From positions 2,294,001 through 2,358,000 of the forward strand of contig CAWUEX030000002.1 in assembly GCA_963921305.4 (NCBI GenBank): DNA of 64,000 nt. The letters are read 5' to 3'. The position numbers and the translations under genes are program-made. The notes under the pieces were generated by a model, which ran no database searches, was not told the DNA's origin, and saw only the letters and a program-made list of their open reading frames with translations. Of the stretch, positions 1 to 7,430 are shown piece by piece (the stretch's first letter is position 1; every line of letters begins with the position of its first letter). This DNA is from CAWUEX02 sp963921305. GTDB taxonomy: Bacteria > Pseudomonadota > Alphaproteobacteria > Rhodospirillales > Rhodospirillaceae.

Positions 1-650
1 CCGCCACCGCCGCCACCGCCGCCCCACGACGCCCTGACGCCGCCAAGGCCGATGCCAAGGCCGTTGTTGCCGCCAGCACGGCTAAACACGGCCGTGCGGT
101 CCCCACCAACAGCACCGGCACCGCCGTATGCACCTTCATACACGGCGTCTTCTTCCTGAGCGGTGCCCGATATCACAAGCCCCGCACCGCTGGGATTGTT
201 GGGGTGCCACGCAAGAACCGTATCGCCGTTGGCTCCTTTGGCACCACCGGACAGAGTCAGGTGCGATCCGAAAGATGTGGCTCCGCCGTTGCCGCCGCCG
301 GCACCGATGGTCACTGTCACGTCTTCACCCGGATCGAGCTCGACTTTGTAGCGCACGCAATAATCACCGGCCTGCCCGCCTTGGGCTGATCGTCCGTATG
401 CCGTCGGTGTCGAGTCTGAGCCGCCGCCACCACCACCACCACAGGCAGTGACCCACACGTCGACCTTACCCGCGGCATTGAGAATGGCGCCGTCGCTCTT
501 GGTCAGGGCTGTGAAAGTGCCGTTGGCTAAAAACTCCTGCGACTCACGCACTTTTTCCGGCACGGCGACCTGGGGTGTGAGGGCGAAGCCATAGAGCCGT
601 GACTGCGCAGGATCGGCGCTGGCAAAACCGTAAAGTCCGCTCCCTGCCAT
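1..650 (-). CDS. Glycine-rich phage-tail-like protein, 3' end off window
   Basis: The reading frame starts with ATG at 650, two bases after the stop of the gene before it, and stays open to base 1, so at least 216 residues are present and the C-terminus is missing. Residues 1 to about 70 form a non-repetitive start with the repeat-like pieces GLYGFAS and RLYGFAL. After that come glycine clusters separated by variable segments, including VTVTIGAGGGNGG, a motif shared with the glycine-rich paralogues further right. Glycine-rich segments of this kind occur in phage tail-tip adhesins, where they can form polyglycine-II bundles; a receptor-binding role here is inference. It is the last visible gene of a leftward operon. 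Its N-terminus differs from the MADFDLGDV family. Confidence 0.75.
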   Translation of the reverse strand, partial: MAGSGLYGFASADPAQSRLYGFALTPQVAVPEKVRESQEFLANGTFTALTKSDGAILNAAGKVDVWVTACGGGGGGGSDSTPTAYGRSAQGGQAGDYCVRYKVELDPGEDVTVTIGAGGGNGGATSFGSHLTLSGGAKGANGDTVLAWHPNNPSGAGLVISGTAQEEDAVYEGAYGGAGAVGGDRTAVFSRAGGNNGLGIGLGGVRASWGGGGGGG

Positions 651-652
651 GG

Positions 653-1078
653 TTACGGATCCGCGCGATTGTAATCGCCGCCTTCGGCGATGATTTTGAA
701 CGTCTCGGCCTTCCGCGGTGCAGCCCCCAACTTCCAACCAGAAGGCAGGTGGATCGGCATCTTGTCTGTCGTGTTGATTTCGTCCCACACCACGCGAAAC
801 GGCGCGTTGTTATCGTCCACAGTTCCAACGGCCGTGACCGCGGCATAGTCGAGGTAGTGCCAGCCTGTTCCATCGTGGAGGAAAAAATTCACGCGGCCCG
901 CTGTCGTAGCGGCTGTCGCGTTAATGCGCAGACGTGAAATGCGGGTGCCATCCGCACCGGCAGCCGCGGTGACGTCGGCAATTGTGCCGGTGCCGTCTAC
1001 GGCCGTATTGGCTGTGGCAAGGGCGGCCTCGCCGAGGATAGGTTTTTCCGTGAATACGGGATCGCGGTTAGATGCCAT
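653..1078 (-). CDS. Hypothetical tail-operon protein, 141 aa
   Basis: This 141-residue protein starts at ATG 1078 and ends two bases before the next glycine-rich gene, so the two are probably co-translated. It has no signal peptide or membrane segment. The middle is rich in Ala, Thr and Gly, and the second half (FFLHDGTGWHYLDYAAV, then DEINTTDKMPIHLPSGWKL) looks like a compact beta-rich domain. I do not recognise a named family. Its position among tail-fibre-like genes suggests a small virion or fibre-associated protein, but that rests on context only. Confidence 0.65.
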   Translation of the reverse strand: MASNRDPVFTEKPILGEAALATANTAVDGTGTIADVTAAAGADGTRISRLRINATAATTAGRVNFFLHDGTGWHYLDYAAVTAVGTVDDNNAPFRVVWDEINTTDKMPIHLPSGWKLGAAPRKAETFKIIAEGGDYNRADP

Positions 1079-1102
1079 GATCTTTAAAACTCCTGAAAAG
1101 TG

Positions 1103-1591
1103 TTAAGTGAAATTGGCCCAGTTAAACAGTTTGAGGGCCGGAGAAGGGTTTGCCCCATCGGCTCCAGCCGGTCCGGTGGCACCGGTTGCGCCGGGTGGGG
1201 CGGACAGTTGCACGGTCCAGGCGGCCAGGGTGCCGCTGCCGGCGGTGCGGGTGACATCGATAGTGATGTCGTTATTGGTGCGGCCGGTGATCTGACCGGT
1301 CATCCAGTTGGTTGTTGGTGCCACCGTGTCGGTGATCAGTACAAAGTCACCGGCGGCGAAGGGAATGTCCTGGGCCAAGGTCAGCGGGCCGATAGACCCG
1401 GTGCCGATGGTCAGCGACGTTGTGGACGTCGTGCGCATGGTCGTCGTGGAGTCCGCCAGGGTGTCCAGCAGCATGGTGATGAACTTGGAATTGACGCGCC
1501 AGCCGCCGTTGGCCAGCCCGTTGGGGTTGGTCGAAGCGTCGTAGGGGGAGTCGTTGTAGGTGTTGCCGTTAACGGTAATCGATTTGGCCAT
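1103..1591 (-). CDS. SITVNG-module tail protein with collagen-like repeat (copy 1)
   Basis: The 162-residue protein starts at ATG 1591. Its N-terminal 115 or so residues (MAKSITVNGNTYNDSPYDA, WRVNSKFITMLLDTLADS) are nearly identical to the genes at 3285-3764 and, over the first 44 residues, 8390-9115. A Thr-rich beta segment follows, and near residues 137-149 there is a short collagen-like stretch, GATGATGPAGADGA. The last few residues (NPSPALKLFNWANFT) differ from the paralogue. Short Gly-X-Y runs are common in phage fibres as trimerising linkers. The near-identity of DNA with copy 2 suggests recent duplication or ongoing gene conversion. No catalytic motif is visible. Confidence 0.75.
   Translation of the reverse strand: MAKSITVNGNTYNDSPYDASTNPNGLANGGWRVNSKFITMLLDTLADSTTTMRTTSTTSLTIGTGSIGPLTLAQDIPFAAGDFVLITDTVAPTTNWMTGQITGRTNNDITIDVTRTAGSGTLAAWTVQLSAPPGATGATGPAGADGANPSPALKLFNWANFT
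1461..1591 (-). repeat. 131-bp module repeat, copy 1
   Basis: This block encodes the first 44 residues of the SITVNG module and is nearly identical in DNA to 3634-3764 and 8985-9115. For copies 1 and 2 similarity continues through most of the gene. Confidence 0.85.
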
Positions 1592-1672
1592 CGAATTCTG
1601 TGCCTCCTTCTAACGGGTGTGAAGTGATGTCGTGCGCGGCGGTGCCGGTTGTGTGACGAGCAGGCGCAAAGC

Positions 1673-2116
1673 TCATTTTTTGGGACTCACACGTGGCTTG
1701 GCTTTTGCCGTCTTGGTTTTGGCTTTGGTCTTTGCCGTGGCTTTCGCTCTTGAAGCGATTTTTGCTTTCGCTTTCGCTTTCGTTTTCGGCTTTGCTTTAG
1801 ATGCCGTTTTGGCCTTCGCTTTTGTTTTCGTTTTGGCTTTCGCCTTCGGTGCTTTCTTTTTTGGCGCGGTCTTCTTCGCACCGGTCTTCTTCGCCCTGGC
1901 AGATTTGGCGGATGGACCGTCAATTCCGGGGTTGACCGTCATGGTCTCAGGGTCAATCGTGTCCCCTTCGGTGATCTTCATGCCGGTCACATCGATCTGT
2001 TTGATTTGCGGGTGAAACGCTGCGTTGCGGTCAAACTCCTCCCGGTTGGCGTGAACGCGGTGCGCGATCCAACCGCCGTGGCCGTTGCGTTTGAGTTCTG
2101 CATAGAGTCTGGCCAT
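1673..2116 (-). CDS. Small protein with histone-H1-like Lys/Ala tail
   Basis: I place the start at ATG 2116, which overlaps the stop of the preceding glycine-rich gene as TAATG; an upstream ATG at 2137 is less likely. The 147-residue product has a globular N-terminal part (residues 1-65, ending around ETMTVNPGIDGPS) followed by about 80 residues made almost only of Lys, Ala and Thr in KAKAKTK-type repeats. Such tails resemble bacterial H1-like proteins and the AlgP C-terminus, which bind DNA or other polyanions by charge. Finding one inside a tail-fibre operon is odd: it could be a DNA-binding protein, or a basic linker in the particle. The repeated DNA is prone to slippage, so tail length may vary between strains. 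Confidence 0.7.
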   Translation of the reverse strand: MARLYAELKRNGHGGWIAHRVHANREEFDRNAAFHPQIKQIDVTGMKITEGDTIDPETMTVNPGIDGPSAKSARAKKTGAKKTAPKKKAPKAKAKTKTKAKAKTASKAKPKTKAKAKAKIASRAKATAKTKAKTKTAKAKPRVSPKK

Positions 2117-2932
2117 TACGCGTCTCCCATATCCCAAACGATGCAGACACCGTCGAGGCCATTGGTGTTGTCGTTGTTGTTGTTGTGTCTTTCACCATTT
2201 CCGCCCGATCCGCGCCCCATGGTGAACGGGAATAGGAGTGCAGGATTTCCACCCCCACCGCCGTAACCGTGACTCTCGGAATTTCCGCCATTTGGCCACG
2301 CGTCTGCGCCGTACCACGTGCCAGACATTCGCTTTGTGTAAGATCCTTTCAAGGTTCCCGCCGACGCGGTTGCCGAGGAGCCATCGTGTTGCCCCCCCAA
2401 AACGTACTTGATCTTGCGCGATTGTTCCGATGGCGCAGCCGCCACCGCACCATTGGCCTTGTCCGCCGCTTCCTACGTTACTGGAGGAGATGGCAGCACC
2501 TCCTCCTCCGCCGCCGAAGCCGCCGCTCCCTCCACCTGCGCCATGGGCGTTAGATGTACCCCCGCCCCCGTTACCGCCGCTGGTCGTCACGTGAGCACCG
2601 AATGAAGTTGATCCTCCGTTACCGCCGTTGCTGCCGCTGCCGGTGCCTCGTGTGCCTCCGGTGCCGATGGTGACGGTCTCATTGGCACTGGTGGTGACCT
2701 CGGTGAAATCCACATAGCCCGACCCCCCACCTCCGGCCGCACCGTTTTGTCCGGTGGCGGTGCCGCCGCCCCCGCCCCCGCCGCCGACGGTGCAGACGAT
2801 GAGCCGCCTGGACGTGCCGGGGTTCGGATGTGTCCACGTGCCGTTGGAAAAAAAGATTTCGGGCCGGCCCAACAGTGTATCGGGCTGTATCCGCAGCGCG
2901 CCGCTGGCGGCGCCGGTGAGTCTGGTGCTCAT
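2116..2932 (-). pseudogene. Glycine-rich tail protein, frame broken near 2440-2465
   Basis: The gene starts at ATG 2932, overlapping the previous stop as ATGA. It reads MSTRLTGAASGALRIQPD, then FFSNGTWTHPNPGTSRRLIV, then glycine-rich blocks down to about GSGGQGQ near 2450. There the frame is lost, but the next frame carries a sensible continuation through PNGGNSESHGYGGGGG to the terminal GVCIVWDMGDA and stops at 2116, exactly at the next ATG. Removing one base restores a 271-residue protein. The ending is the hydrophobic beta strand that closes other glycine-rich tail proteins. The extra base may be a sequencing error, a real mutation or, less likely, a recoding site. Confidence 0.7.
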
Positions 2933-3285
2933 GTGACGTTGATCCTGTTCACATCGACTTTGCAGTTGAGGACGTTGGCCGTCGCGGCAAAGGCCTTGAC
3001 CAAGACGCTGCCGGTAAACCGCCACCCGGGCAGGATGAGGTGGGCGCCGTCCTCGGCGGGCACGGTGTATTCCAGCAGGTCGTCCGGATCGGTGGTGCCG
3101 CCGCATTCGATCGTCAGTTTTACGCCGGAGGCCGAGGTGTTGTTGGCCCACAACCATACTTCGTCCGTATCGGTGGCGTGGGCGGTGTATAGGGTCACTG
3201 CGCCCGCTGTATCCGTGCCAGTCACCTTGACCAGCCGTCCGTTGGTCGAGCCGGAGCCGACCATGCCTGTGATTGTTGTTGCCAT
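2929..3285 (-). CDS. Hypothetical tail-operon protein, 118 aa, beta-rich
   Basis: The start ATG at 3285 overlaps the upstream stop (TAATG) and the gene's own stop overlaps the next ATG (ATGA), so it lies in a tightly coupled string. The 118-residue product begins MATTITGMVGSGSTNG and contains several hydrophobic strands (AVTLYTAHATDTDEVWLW, GVKLTIECGG, AHLILPGWRF). This looks like a small beta-sandwich of the kind found in phage decoration or fibre proteins, but I do not recognise a family. No signal peptide or transmembrane segment is present. Confidence 0.7.
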   Translation of the reverse strand: MATTITGMVGSGSTNGRLVKVTGTDTAGAVTLYTAHATDTDEVWLWANNTSASGVKLTIECGGTTDPDDLLEYTVPAEDGAHLILPGWRFTGSVLVKAFAATANVLNCKVDVNRINVT

Positions 3286-3764
3286 TAGTTGAATACCCTC
3301 GCCAGGAGTGAAAAATTGCCCTCGTCTGCATCCGCGCCGGCCGGTCCGGTGGCGCCCGTCGCTCCCGGCGGGGCGGCGAGCTGCACGGTCCATGCGGCCA
3401 GCGTGCCGCTGCCGGCGGTGCGGGTGATCTCGACGGTGATGTCATTGTTGGTGCGGTCGGTGATCTGCCCCGTCATCCAGTTGGTCGTGGGTGCCGCCGT
3501 GTCGGTGATCAGTACAAAGTCACCGGCGGCGAAGGGAATGTCCTGGGCCAGGGTCAGCGGGCCGATGGACCCGGTGCCAATGGTCAGCGACGTTGTGGAC
3601 GTCGTGCGCATGGTCGTGGTCGAATCTGCCAGCGTATCCAGCAGCATGGTGATGAACTTGGAGTTCACCCGCCAGCCGCCGTTGGCCAGCCCGTTAGGGT
3701 TGGTCGAAGCGTCGTAGGGGGAGTCGTTATACGTGTTCCCGTTGACGGTAATTGAAGTGGCCAT
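3285..3764 (-). CDS. SITVNG-module tail protein with collagen-like repeat (copy 2)
   Basis: This 159-residue protein starts at ATG 3764 and is almost the same as the 162-residue copy at 1103-1591 from residue 1 to the collagen-like GATGATGPAGADA near residues 137-149. The two differ only at scattered positions (for example DRTNNDITVEI versus GRTNNDITIDV) and in the last dozen residues. The shared DNA covers most of the gene. It ends in an overlap with the 118-residue gene. The likely role is a trimeric fibre or fibre-adaptor protein, inferred from the Gly-X-Y run and neighbours. Confidence 0.75.
   Translation of the reverse strand: MATSITVNGNTYNDSPYDASTNPNGLANGGWRVNSKFITMLLDTLADSTTTMRTTSTTSLTIGTGSIGPLTLAQDIPFAAGDFVLITDTAAPTTNWMTGQITDRTNNDITVEITRTAGSGTLAAWTVQLAAPPGATGATGPAGADADEGNFSLLARVFN
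3634..3764 (-). repeat. 131-bp module repeat, copy 2
   Basis: Second copy of the block encoding the start of the SITVNG module. It lies in the same orientation as the other two, so recombination between copies would delete or duplicate the genes between them. Confidence 0.85.
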
Positions 3765-3880
3765 AGAGAGATGTCTCTTTCAATTGGGGGTGAGTGAAAT
3801 ATTGGTTTTGTGTTTTGGAGACGAGAGGTTCGCTTCTATTCGGGCGACAAAGCGCCATGCGTTGACATGTGCTGTTTTTC

Positions 3881-3976
3881 CTATCCGTAAAAAATGATGC
3901 AGCAGTAGCCGTTGCTGGCCGGGCCGAACGTGTCACTGCCTGCGCCGGGGATCTTCCGCTTTGAATTGAACGTCAT
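3881..3976 (-). pseudogene. Relic of the 3' end of a glycine-rich tail gene
   Basis: The last 67 bases (3881-3947) match the 3' end of the glycine-rich gene at 5436-6431 at about 64 positions and end at the same TAG stop. In frame they give GAGSDTFGPASNGYCCIIFYG. Upstream of the match the sequence is unrelated. A 31-residue frame with its own ATG at 3976 joins the relic, so a peptide could still be made. The simplest reading is that a full cassette once stood here and was removed by recombination or deletion. Confidence 0.75.
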
Positions 3977-3985
3977 AGCGATTCA

Positions 3986-4405
3986 TTACTTGCCTACCCA
4001 TGTTGCTGTGGTGAGTTGACGAACACGCTGCGGCAGAATGGCCCGTGCTTGTTCAAGCAATTCCAGTGCTTCAACAGCTTCGGTGTCCGGCCCCAACTGC
4101 ACGTTTTCGTTTTCGAGCTGTTTACGGCCGACCTGTCCGATCCAGTCGCGGACGTCCTTGTCGTCGCGCGCAATGGCATCGATTTGCTGCCTTTCCTCTG
4201 GGCTAAACGTCGAAAGCAATGCCGCCGCCGTCATTGTCCTGGTCGGGTCATGTGCCATGTCCAGGATGATCGATGGCGGAACTGGCCCAAGGTCTTCGAC
4301 ATGCTCCACGGTTGGATCGCGGTCGGTCCAAATGTCGCGTGTGCCGATGACCTCGTTGGTGTCACCGTTTCTGTAGATCAGGCGATAGCGACGACGAATA
4401 TCCAT
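3986..4405 (-). CDS. Hypothetical tail-operon protein, 139 aa
   Basis: The start ATG at 4405 overlaps the stop of the glycine-rich gene before it (TAATG). The N-terminal part (RRRYRLIYRNGDTNEVIGTRDIW) looks like paired beta strands, and the rest is helical and acidic, with FSPEERQQIDAIARDD near residue 67 and a helix ending in LEQARAILPQRVRQL. No glycine-rich repeat, signal peptide or membrane segment is seen. It could be a small chaperone or assembly factor for the neighbouring fibre proteins, as small helical proteins next to fibre genes often are, but no family is recognised. Confidence 0.65.
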   Translation of the reverse strand: MDIRRRYRLIYRNGDTNEVIGTRDIWTDRDPTVEHVEDLGPVPPSIILDMAHDPTRTMTAAALLSTFSPEERQQIDAIARDDKDVRDWIGQVGRKQLENENVQLGPDTEAVEALELLEQARAILPQRVRQLTTATWVGK

Positions 4406-5427
4406 TAGAAGAAGATCACGACACAGGCATAACCAGCGCCGCCATTGCCGCTGTTGCCGTTGTTGTTGGCCCCGCCGCCGCCGAGACCACCAGCGCCGGG
4501 CGTGTTGCCGCCCTGACCAGAGCCGCCACCGCCGCCGCCGAAGCCACCATTGCCGCCGTGGTATGACCCACTGTTCCCTTGAGCACCGCTTCCACCAGCG
4601 CTAAAACCCCCGCCGTAACCGGCACCATTTGACCCCCCGCTAGCTCCGTATCCCACTGAACCCACGCTGGCTGCTGTGGCCATAGGCTCAAACGACGTAA
4701 GAGGCCCCCAAGTGCTGGATGGGTTAAAACCAGCCGAGTCTGAAACGTTACCTATGTAAGGGCCAATTCCCCCGGGAACTTGAGACGATGACCCGTTCGC
4801 GCTAGCGCCAAATGACCCGGCTCCCCCAGCAGTGCTCCCGGTACCAGCACTACCACCATTGCCCCCTTTCCAAGCGCCGCCGCCGCCGCCGCAATTAATG
4901 TTATTTGTGCCTCCGTTTCCGCCGTTTCCGCCGTCGCCATGATGGCTACCGCTGGCCCCGCCGCCGCCGCCCGAGCCTGAGACATTGTGATCCCCCACGC
5001 CACCGTTGCCGCCGGTTGCCTGAAAATCACCGCCGGTGCCGGTGCCGCCAGAGCCGCCCGGGCCAACGCTGGAATAAGCCGGTGTAGTGGCCCCGCCGCC
5101 CGTCACCGTATTGGTGCCGTCCGTCACCGACGAGTCATTGCCGTCGCCAGCATCGCCAGTGCTACCCGCGCCGATGTTGATGGTGATGGTCGCGCCCTCG
5201 ATGGGATCAAAGAGTCCCTCGGCAAAACCGCCACCACCGCCGCCGTGACCGATATTGGCCGAACCCCGGTAACTTCCGGCGCTGCCAGAGCCCAAGGCGC
5301 AGTAGTAGACCTTCTTTGCATTTGCGGGGAGGGTCAGAGTGTCGGATGACGTGAAGTGGTACACTTTAGACATGAAAGAGCCACCACCGCCCGAAGGAAT
5401 AACGTCACCGAGGTCAAAGTCAGCCAT
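4405..5427 (-). CDS. Glycine-rich tail protein, MADFDLGDV family member 1
   Basis: The 340-residue protein begins MADFDLGDVIPSGGGG, then a conserved beta segment (VYHFTSSDTLTLPANAKKVYY), then about 260 residues dominated by glycine clusters with variable inserts, and closes with a hydrophobic strand GYACVVIFF. The motif GATITINIGAGSTG near residue 80 is shared by all family members. The same plan, with conserved ends and a variable glycine-rich middle, is seen in phage tail-tip adhesins. The gene is fourth in a run of four paralogues, eight bases after the stop of member 2. Receptor binding is inferred, not shown. Confidence 0.8.
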   Translation of the reverse strand: MADFDLGDVIPSGGGGSFMSKVYHFTSSDTLTLPANAKKVYYCALGSGSAGSYRGSANIGHGGGGGGFAEGLFDPIEGATITINIGAGSTGDAGDGNDSSVTDGTNTVTGGGATTPAYSSVGPGGSGGTGTGGDFQATGGNGGVGDHNVSGSGGGGGASGSHHGDGGNGGNGGTNNINCGGGGGAWKGGNGGSAGTGSTAGGAGSFGASANGSSSQVPGGIGPYIGNVSDSAGFNPSSTWGPLTSFEPMATAASVGSVGYGASGGSNGAGYGGGFSAGGSGAQGNSGSYHGGNGGFGGGGGGSGQGGNTPGAGGLGGGGANNNGNSGNGGAGYACVVIFF

Positions 5428-5440
5428 CGCGCCACCTATC
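5391..5440 (-). repeat. Cassette-start repeat, copy 1
   Basis: About 45-50 bases covering the codons for MADFDLGDVIPSGG and the gene junction. It is nearly identical to 6396-6444, 7382-7430 and 8348-8390, with a period close to 1 kb set by the length of each cassette. Confidence 0.8.
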
Positions 5441-6431
5441 CGTAAAAAATGATGCAGCAGTAACCGTTGCCGCCCGGGCCGAACGTGTCACTGCCTGCGC
5501 CGCCACCGCCGCCCAAACCTCCTGTGCCGCCAACAGCGGAGCCGCCAGATGTGCCACCGCCGCCACCACCAAATGGACCGCCTCGTCCACCAGTCTGGTT
5601 GGTGCCATAAGCCCCCCCGCCGCCAGCCATGAAGCCGCCTCGACCGCCGGCACTTGTGGTCCACGGTCCTAAGCCACCAATTCCAACTGAACTGCTGGCT
5701 CCTGAGTTTGGGAAAGGGAGCAAAGATGGTAGAGGGCCATCGCCAATGAGAAAGCCGGCTGATCCTGAAATCGATGCCGCAAGGGTTATTGGGGTAGACG
5801 CGTTTGCATTTACGCCGAAAGACTCAACACCAAACGAACCTCCCGGCCCGCTGTTCGGGTAGGAGGAGTAGCCATCGCCGCCGTGGCCGTCCGCCGCGCC
5901 ACCACCACCACCAGGAAGGTTGTTCGACGCGCCCCCGTCGCCGCCATGGCCCCCATCACCATGCGAGGTGCCTGCAGCACCACCACCCCCGTTGCGTCCG
6001 GAACTCGGTGTTGGGTTGCCCCCTCCCGGTCCACCAGTCGCCTGGAAGTCTCCACCGGATCCAGTGCCGCCAGCACCTCCGCCACCAGGGCCGATTGCAC
6101 CGCCGCTGCCCCCATTTCCTGTGACCGTATTGATGCCATCTGTGACGGAAGAGCTGCCACCGGCCGCACCGGAAGACGCGCCACCCGTTCCCACCGTGCT
6201 GGTGACAGTCGCGCCAGGTGCAACATCAAAGATGCCCTCGGCAAAACCGCCTCCACCCCCGCCGCCGCCATTGCCCTGGTACCCGGCTCCCCCTGCGCCG
6301 ACAGCGCAGAAGTACGCTTTTGTTGCCCACGGCGGGACGGTCAGGGAGCCTGATGTAAAAAAGTGCTTGAGGATGCGCGCGCCGCCGCCACCGCTCGAAG
6401 GGATAACGTCACCGAGATCAAAGTCAGCCAT
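5436..6431 (-). CDS. Glycine-rich tail protein, MADFDLGDV family member 2
   Basis: I use the ATG at 6431 because it aligns with the starts of the paralogues; an upstream ATG at 6449 lies inside the preceding gene. The 331-residue product has the family start MADFDLGDVIPSSGGGG, the segment FFTSGSLTVPPWATKAYF, the motif GATVTSTVGTGGAS, glycine-rich blocks with unique inserts such as ESFGVNANASTPITLAASIS, and the terminal strand GYCCIIFYG. Its last 67 bases recur in the relic at 3881-3947. The mix of near-identical ends and divergent middles fits a cassette that varies the exposed loops. Confidence 0.8.
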   Translation of the reverse strand: MADFDLGDVIPSSGGGGARILKHFFTSGSLTVPPWATKAYFCAVGAGGAGYQGNGGGGGGGGFAEGIFDVAPGATVTSTVGTGGASSGAAGGSSSVTDGINTVTGNGGSGGAIGPGGGGAGGTGSGGDFQATGGPGGGNPTPSSGRNGGGGAAGTSHGDGGHGGDGGASNNLPGGGGGAADGHGGDGYSSYPNSGPGGSFGVESFGVNANASTPITLAASISGSAGFLIGDGPLPSLLPFPNSGASSSVGIGGLGPWTTSAGGRGGFMAGGGGAYGTNQTGGRGGPFGGGGGGTSGGSAVGGTGGLGGGGGAGSDTFGPGGNGYCCIIFYG

Positions 6432-6444
6432 CGCGCCACCTATC
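6396..6444 (-). repeat. Cassette-start repeat, copy 2
   Basis: Second copy of the cassette-start repeat; it includes the same GCGCCACCTATCC junction as copy 1, so the intergenic bases are also duplicated. Confidence 0.8.
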
Positions 6445-7420
6445 CCCAAAACTCAACGCAGCAATAACCGTCGCCACCGTCGCCAGACACGCTATGGCCA
6501 CCACCACCGCCGCCGCCAACGCCACCGTTGCCTTCGCTGCCGCCTGTAGACCAGGAACCGCCACCACCACCGAACATGCCACCGCTGCCTCCGACGCCGA
6601 CCGCATCGTCCCCGCCGCCGCCGCCCATGAACCCGCCGTCGACCCCGCTACCACTTGATCCGCCATCGCCCCCCCAGCCGAGGCTTCCGTTGGCCGATCC
6701 GCCGAGCGGGAACATGTGCGTAAACGGCCCTTCCGTATTGATGAGTACACCGCCTTGAGACACGTCCGATCCCGCGAGTATCAGCGGATTAGCCGCGGTT
6801 GGGCTGCCTGCAGAAGACTGTTGGCCAAACGAGCCTCCAGCGCCTCCAGCTCCCGTTGCTGTGCCTCCGTTCCCTAAGAAAGCGCCACCGCCGCCACTGC
6901 CGTGGCTGTCGACGCTACCTCCGGCTCCGCCGTTGCCGCCGTCACCCCAATATGTTCCGGCAGCCCCGCCTCCTGCCGCTCTTCTCGTCCACGCCCCGTT
7001 TCCGCCGTTTCCACCGCTTGTCTGCTTATCTCCGCCCGATCCGGTTCCGCCAGTACCACCAGTGGCGCCTGATGCTGCGCCGCCACCGGTGCCGGTGACG
7101 GTGTTCGTGCCGTCCCCTACGGACGAATTTCCACCCGCCGTTGCCGTCGCGCTGCCGGTTCCGCCAGCTCCGACCGTGATCGTAACGGTGGCCCCGACAA
7201 CGGGCGCAAAAAAGCCGGTAGCAAAGCCGCCACCGCCGCCGCCGCCCGTACCAGAGTTGCCACCGGTGTGGCCGCCGCCTCCTGCGCCGACCGCGGTGTA
7301 CCGCGCCCAGTTCGCCCACGGTGGAACCGTGATTGTGTCGTTGCTGAACAAATGGTGTGTGACGTACGGAGCACCACCACCGCCTGAAGGAATAACGTCA
7401 CCGAGGTCAAAATCAGCCAT
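6440..7420 (-). CDS. Glycine-rich tail protein, MADFDLGDV family member 3
   Basis: The 326-residue protein starts at ATG 7420 and shares the family N-terminus, the PPWANWARYTAVGAGGGG segment, GATVTITVGAGGTGSA, and a terminal strand GYCCVEFWG. The central insert (about residues 190-235, around PTAANPLILAGSDVSQGG) corresponds in position to the unique inserts of members 1, 2 and 4. These inserts are the least conserved part and probably lie at the tip of the folded protein. Spacing to the neighbours is eight bases on each side, which suggests one transcript. Confidence 0.8.
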   Translation of the reverse strand: MADFDLGDVIPSGGGGAPYVTHHLFSNDTITVPPWANWARYTAVGAGGGGHTGGNSGTGGGGGGGFATGFFAPVVGATVTITVGAGGTGSATATAGGNSSVGDGTNTVTGTGGGAASGATGGTGGTGSGGDKQTSGGNGGNGAWTRRAAGGGAAGTYWGDGGNGGAGGSVDSHGSGGGGAFLGNGGTATGAGGAGGSFGQQSSAGSPTAANPLILAGSDVSQGGVLINTEGPFTHMFPLGGSANGSLGWGGDGGSSGSGVDGGFMGGGGGDDAVGVGGSGGMFGGGGGSWSTGGSEGNGGVGGGGGGGHSVSGDGGDGYCCVEFWG

Positions 7421-7430
7421 CGCGGTACCT
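7382..7430 (-). repeat. Cassette-start repeat, copy 3
   Basis: Third copy; the coding part is conserved and the junction has diverged slightly (GCGGTACCTACT). Confidence 0.8.

Noticed and set aside
1687..1923. Arg/Lys-rich frame overlapping the Lys/Ala-tail gene
   Set aside because: It is the same repeated DNA read in another frame; the other frame has a proper globular start and fits the gene overlaps.
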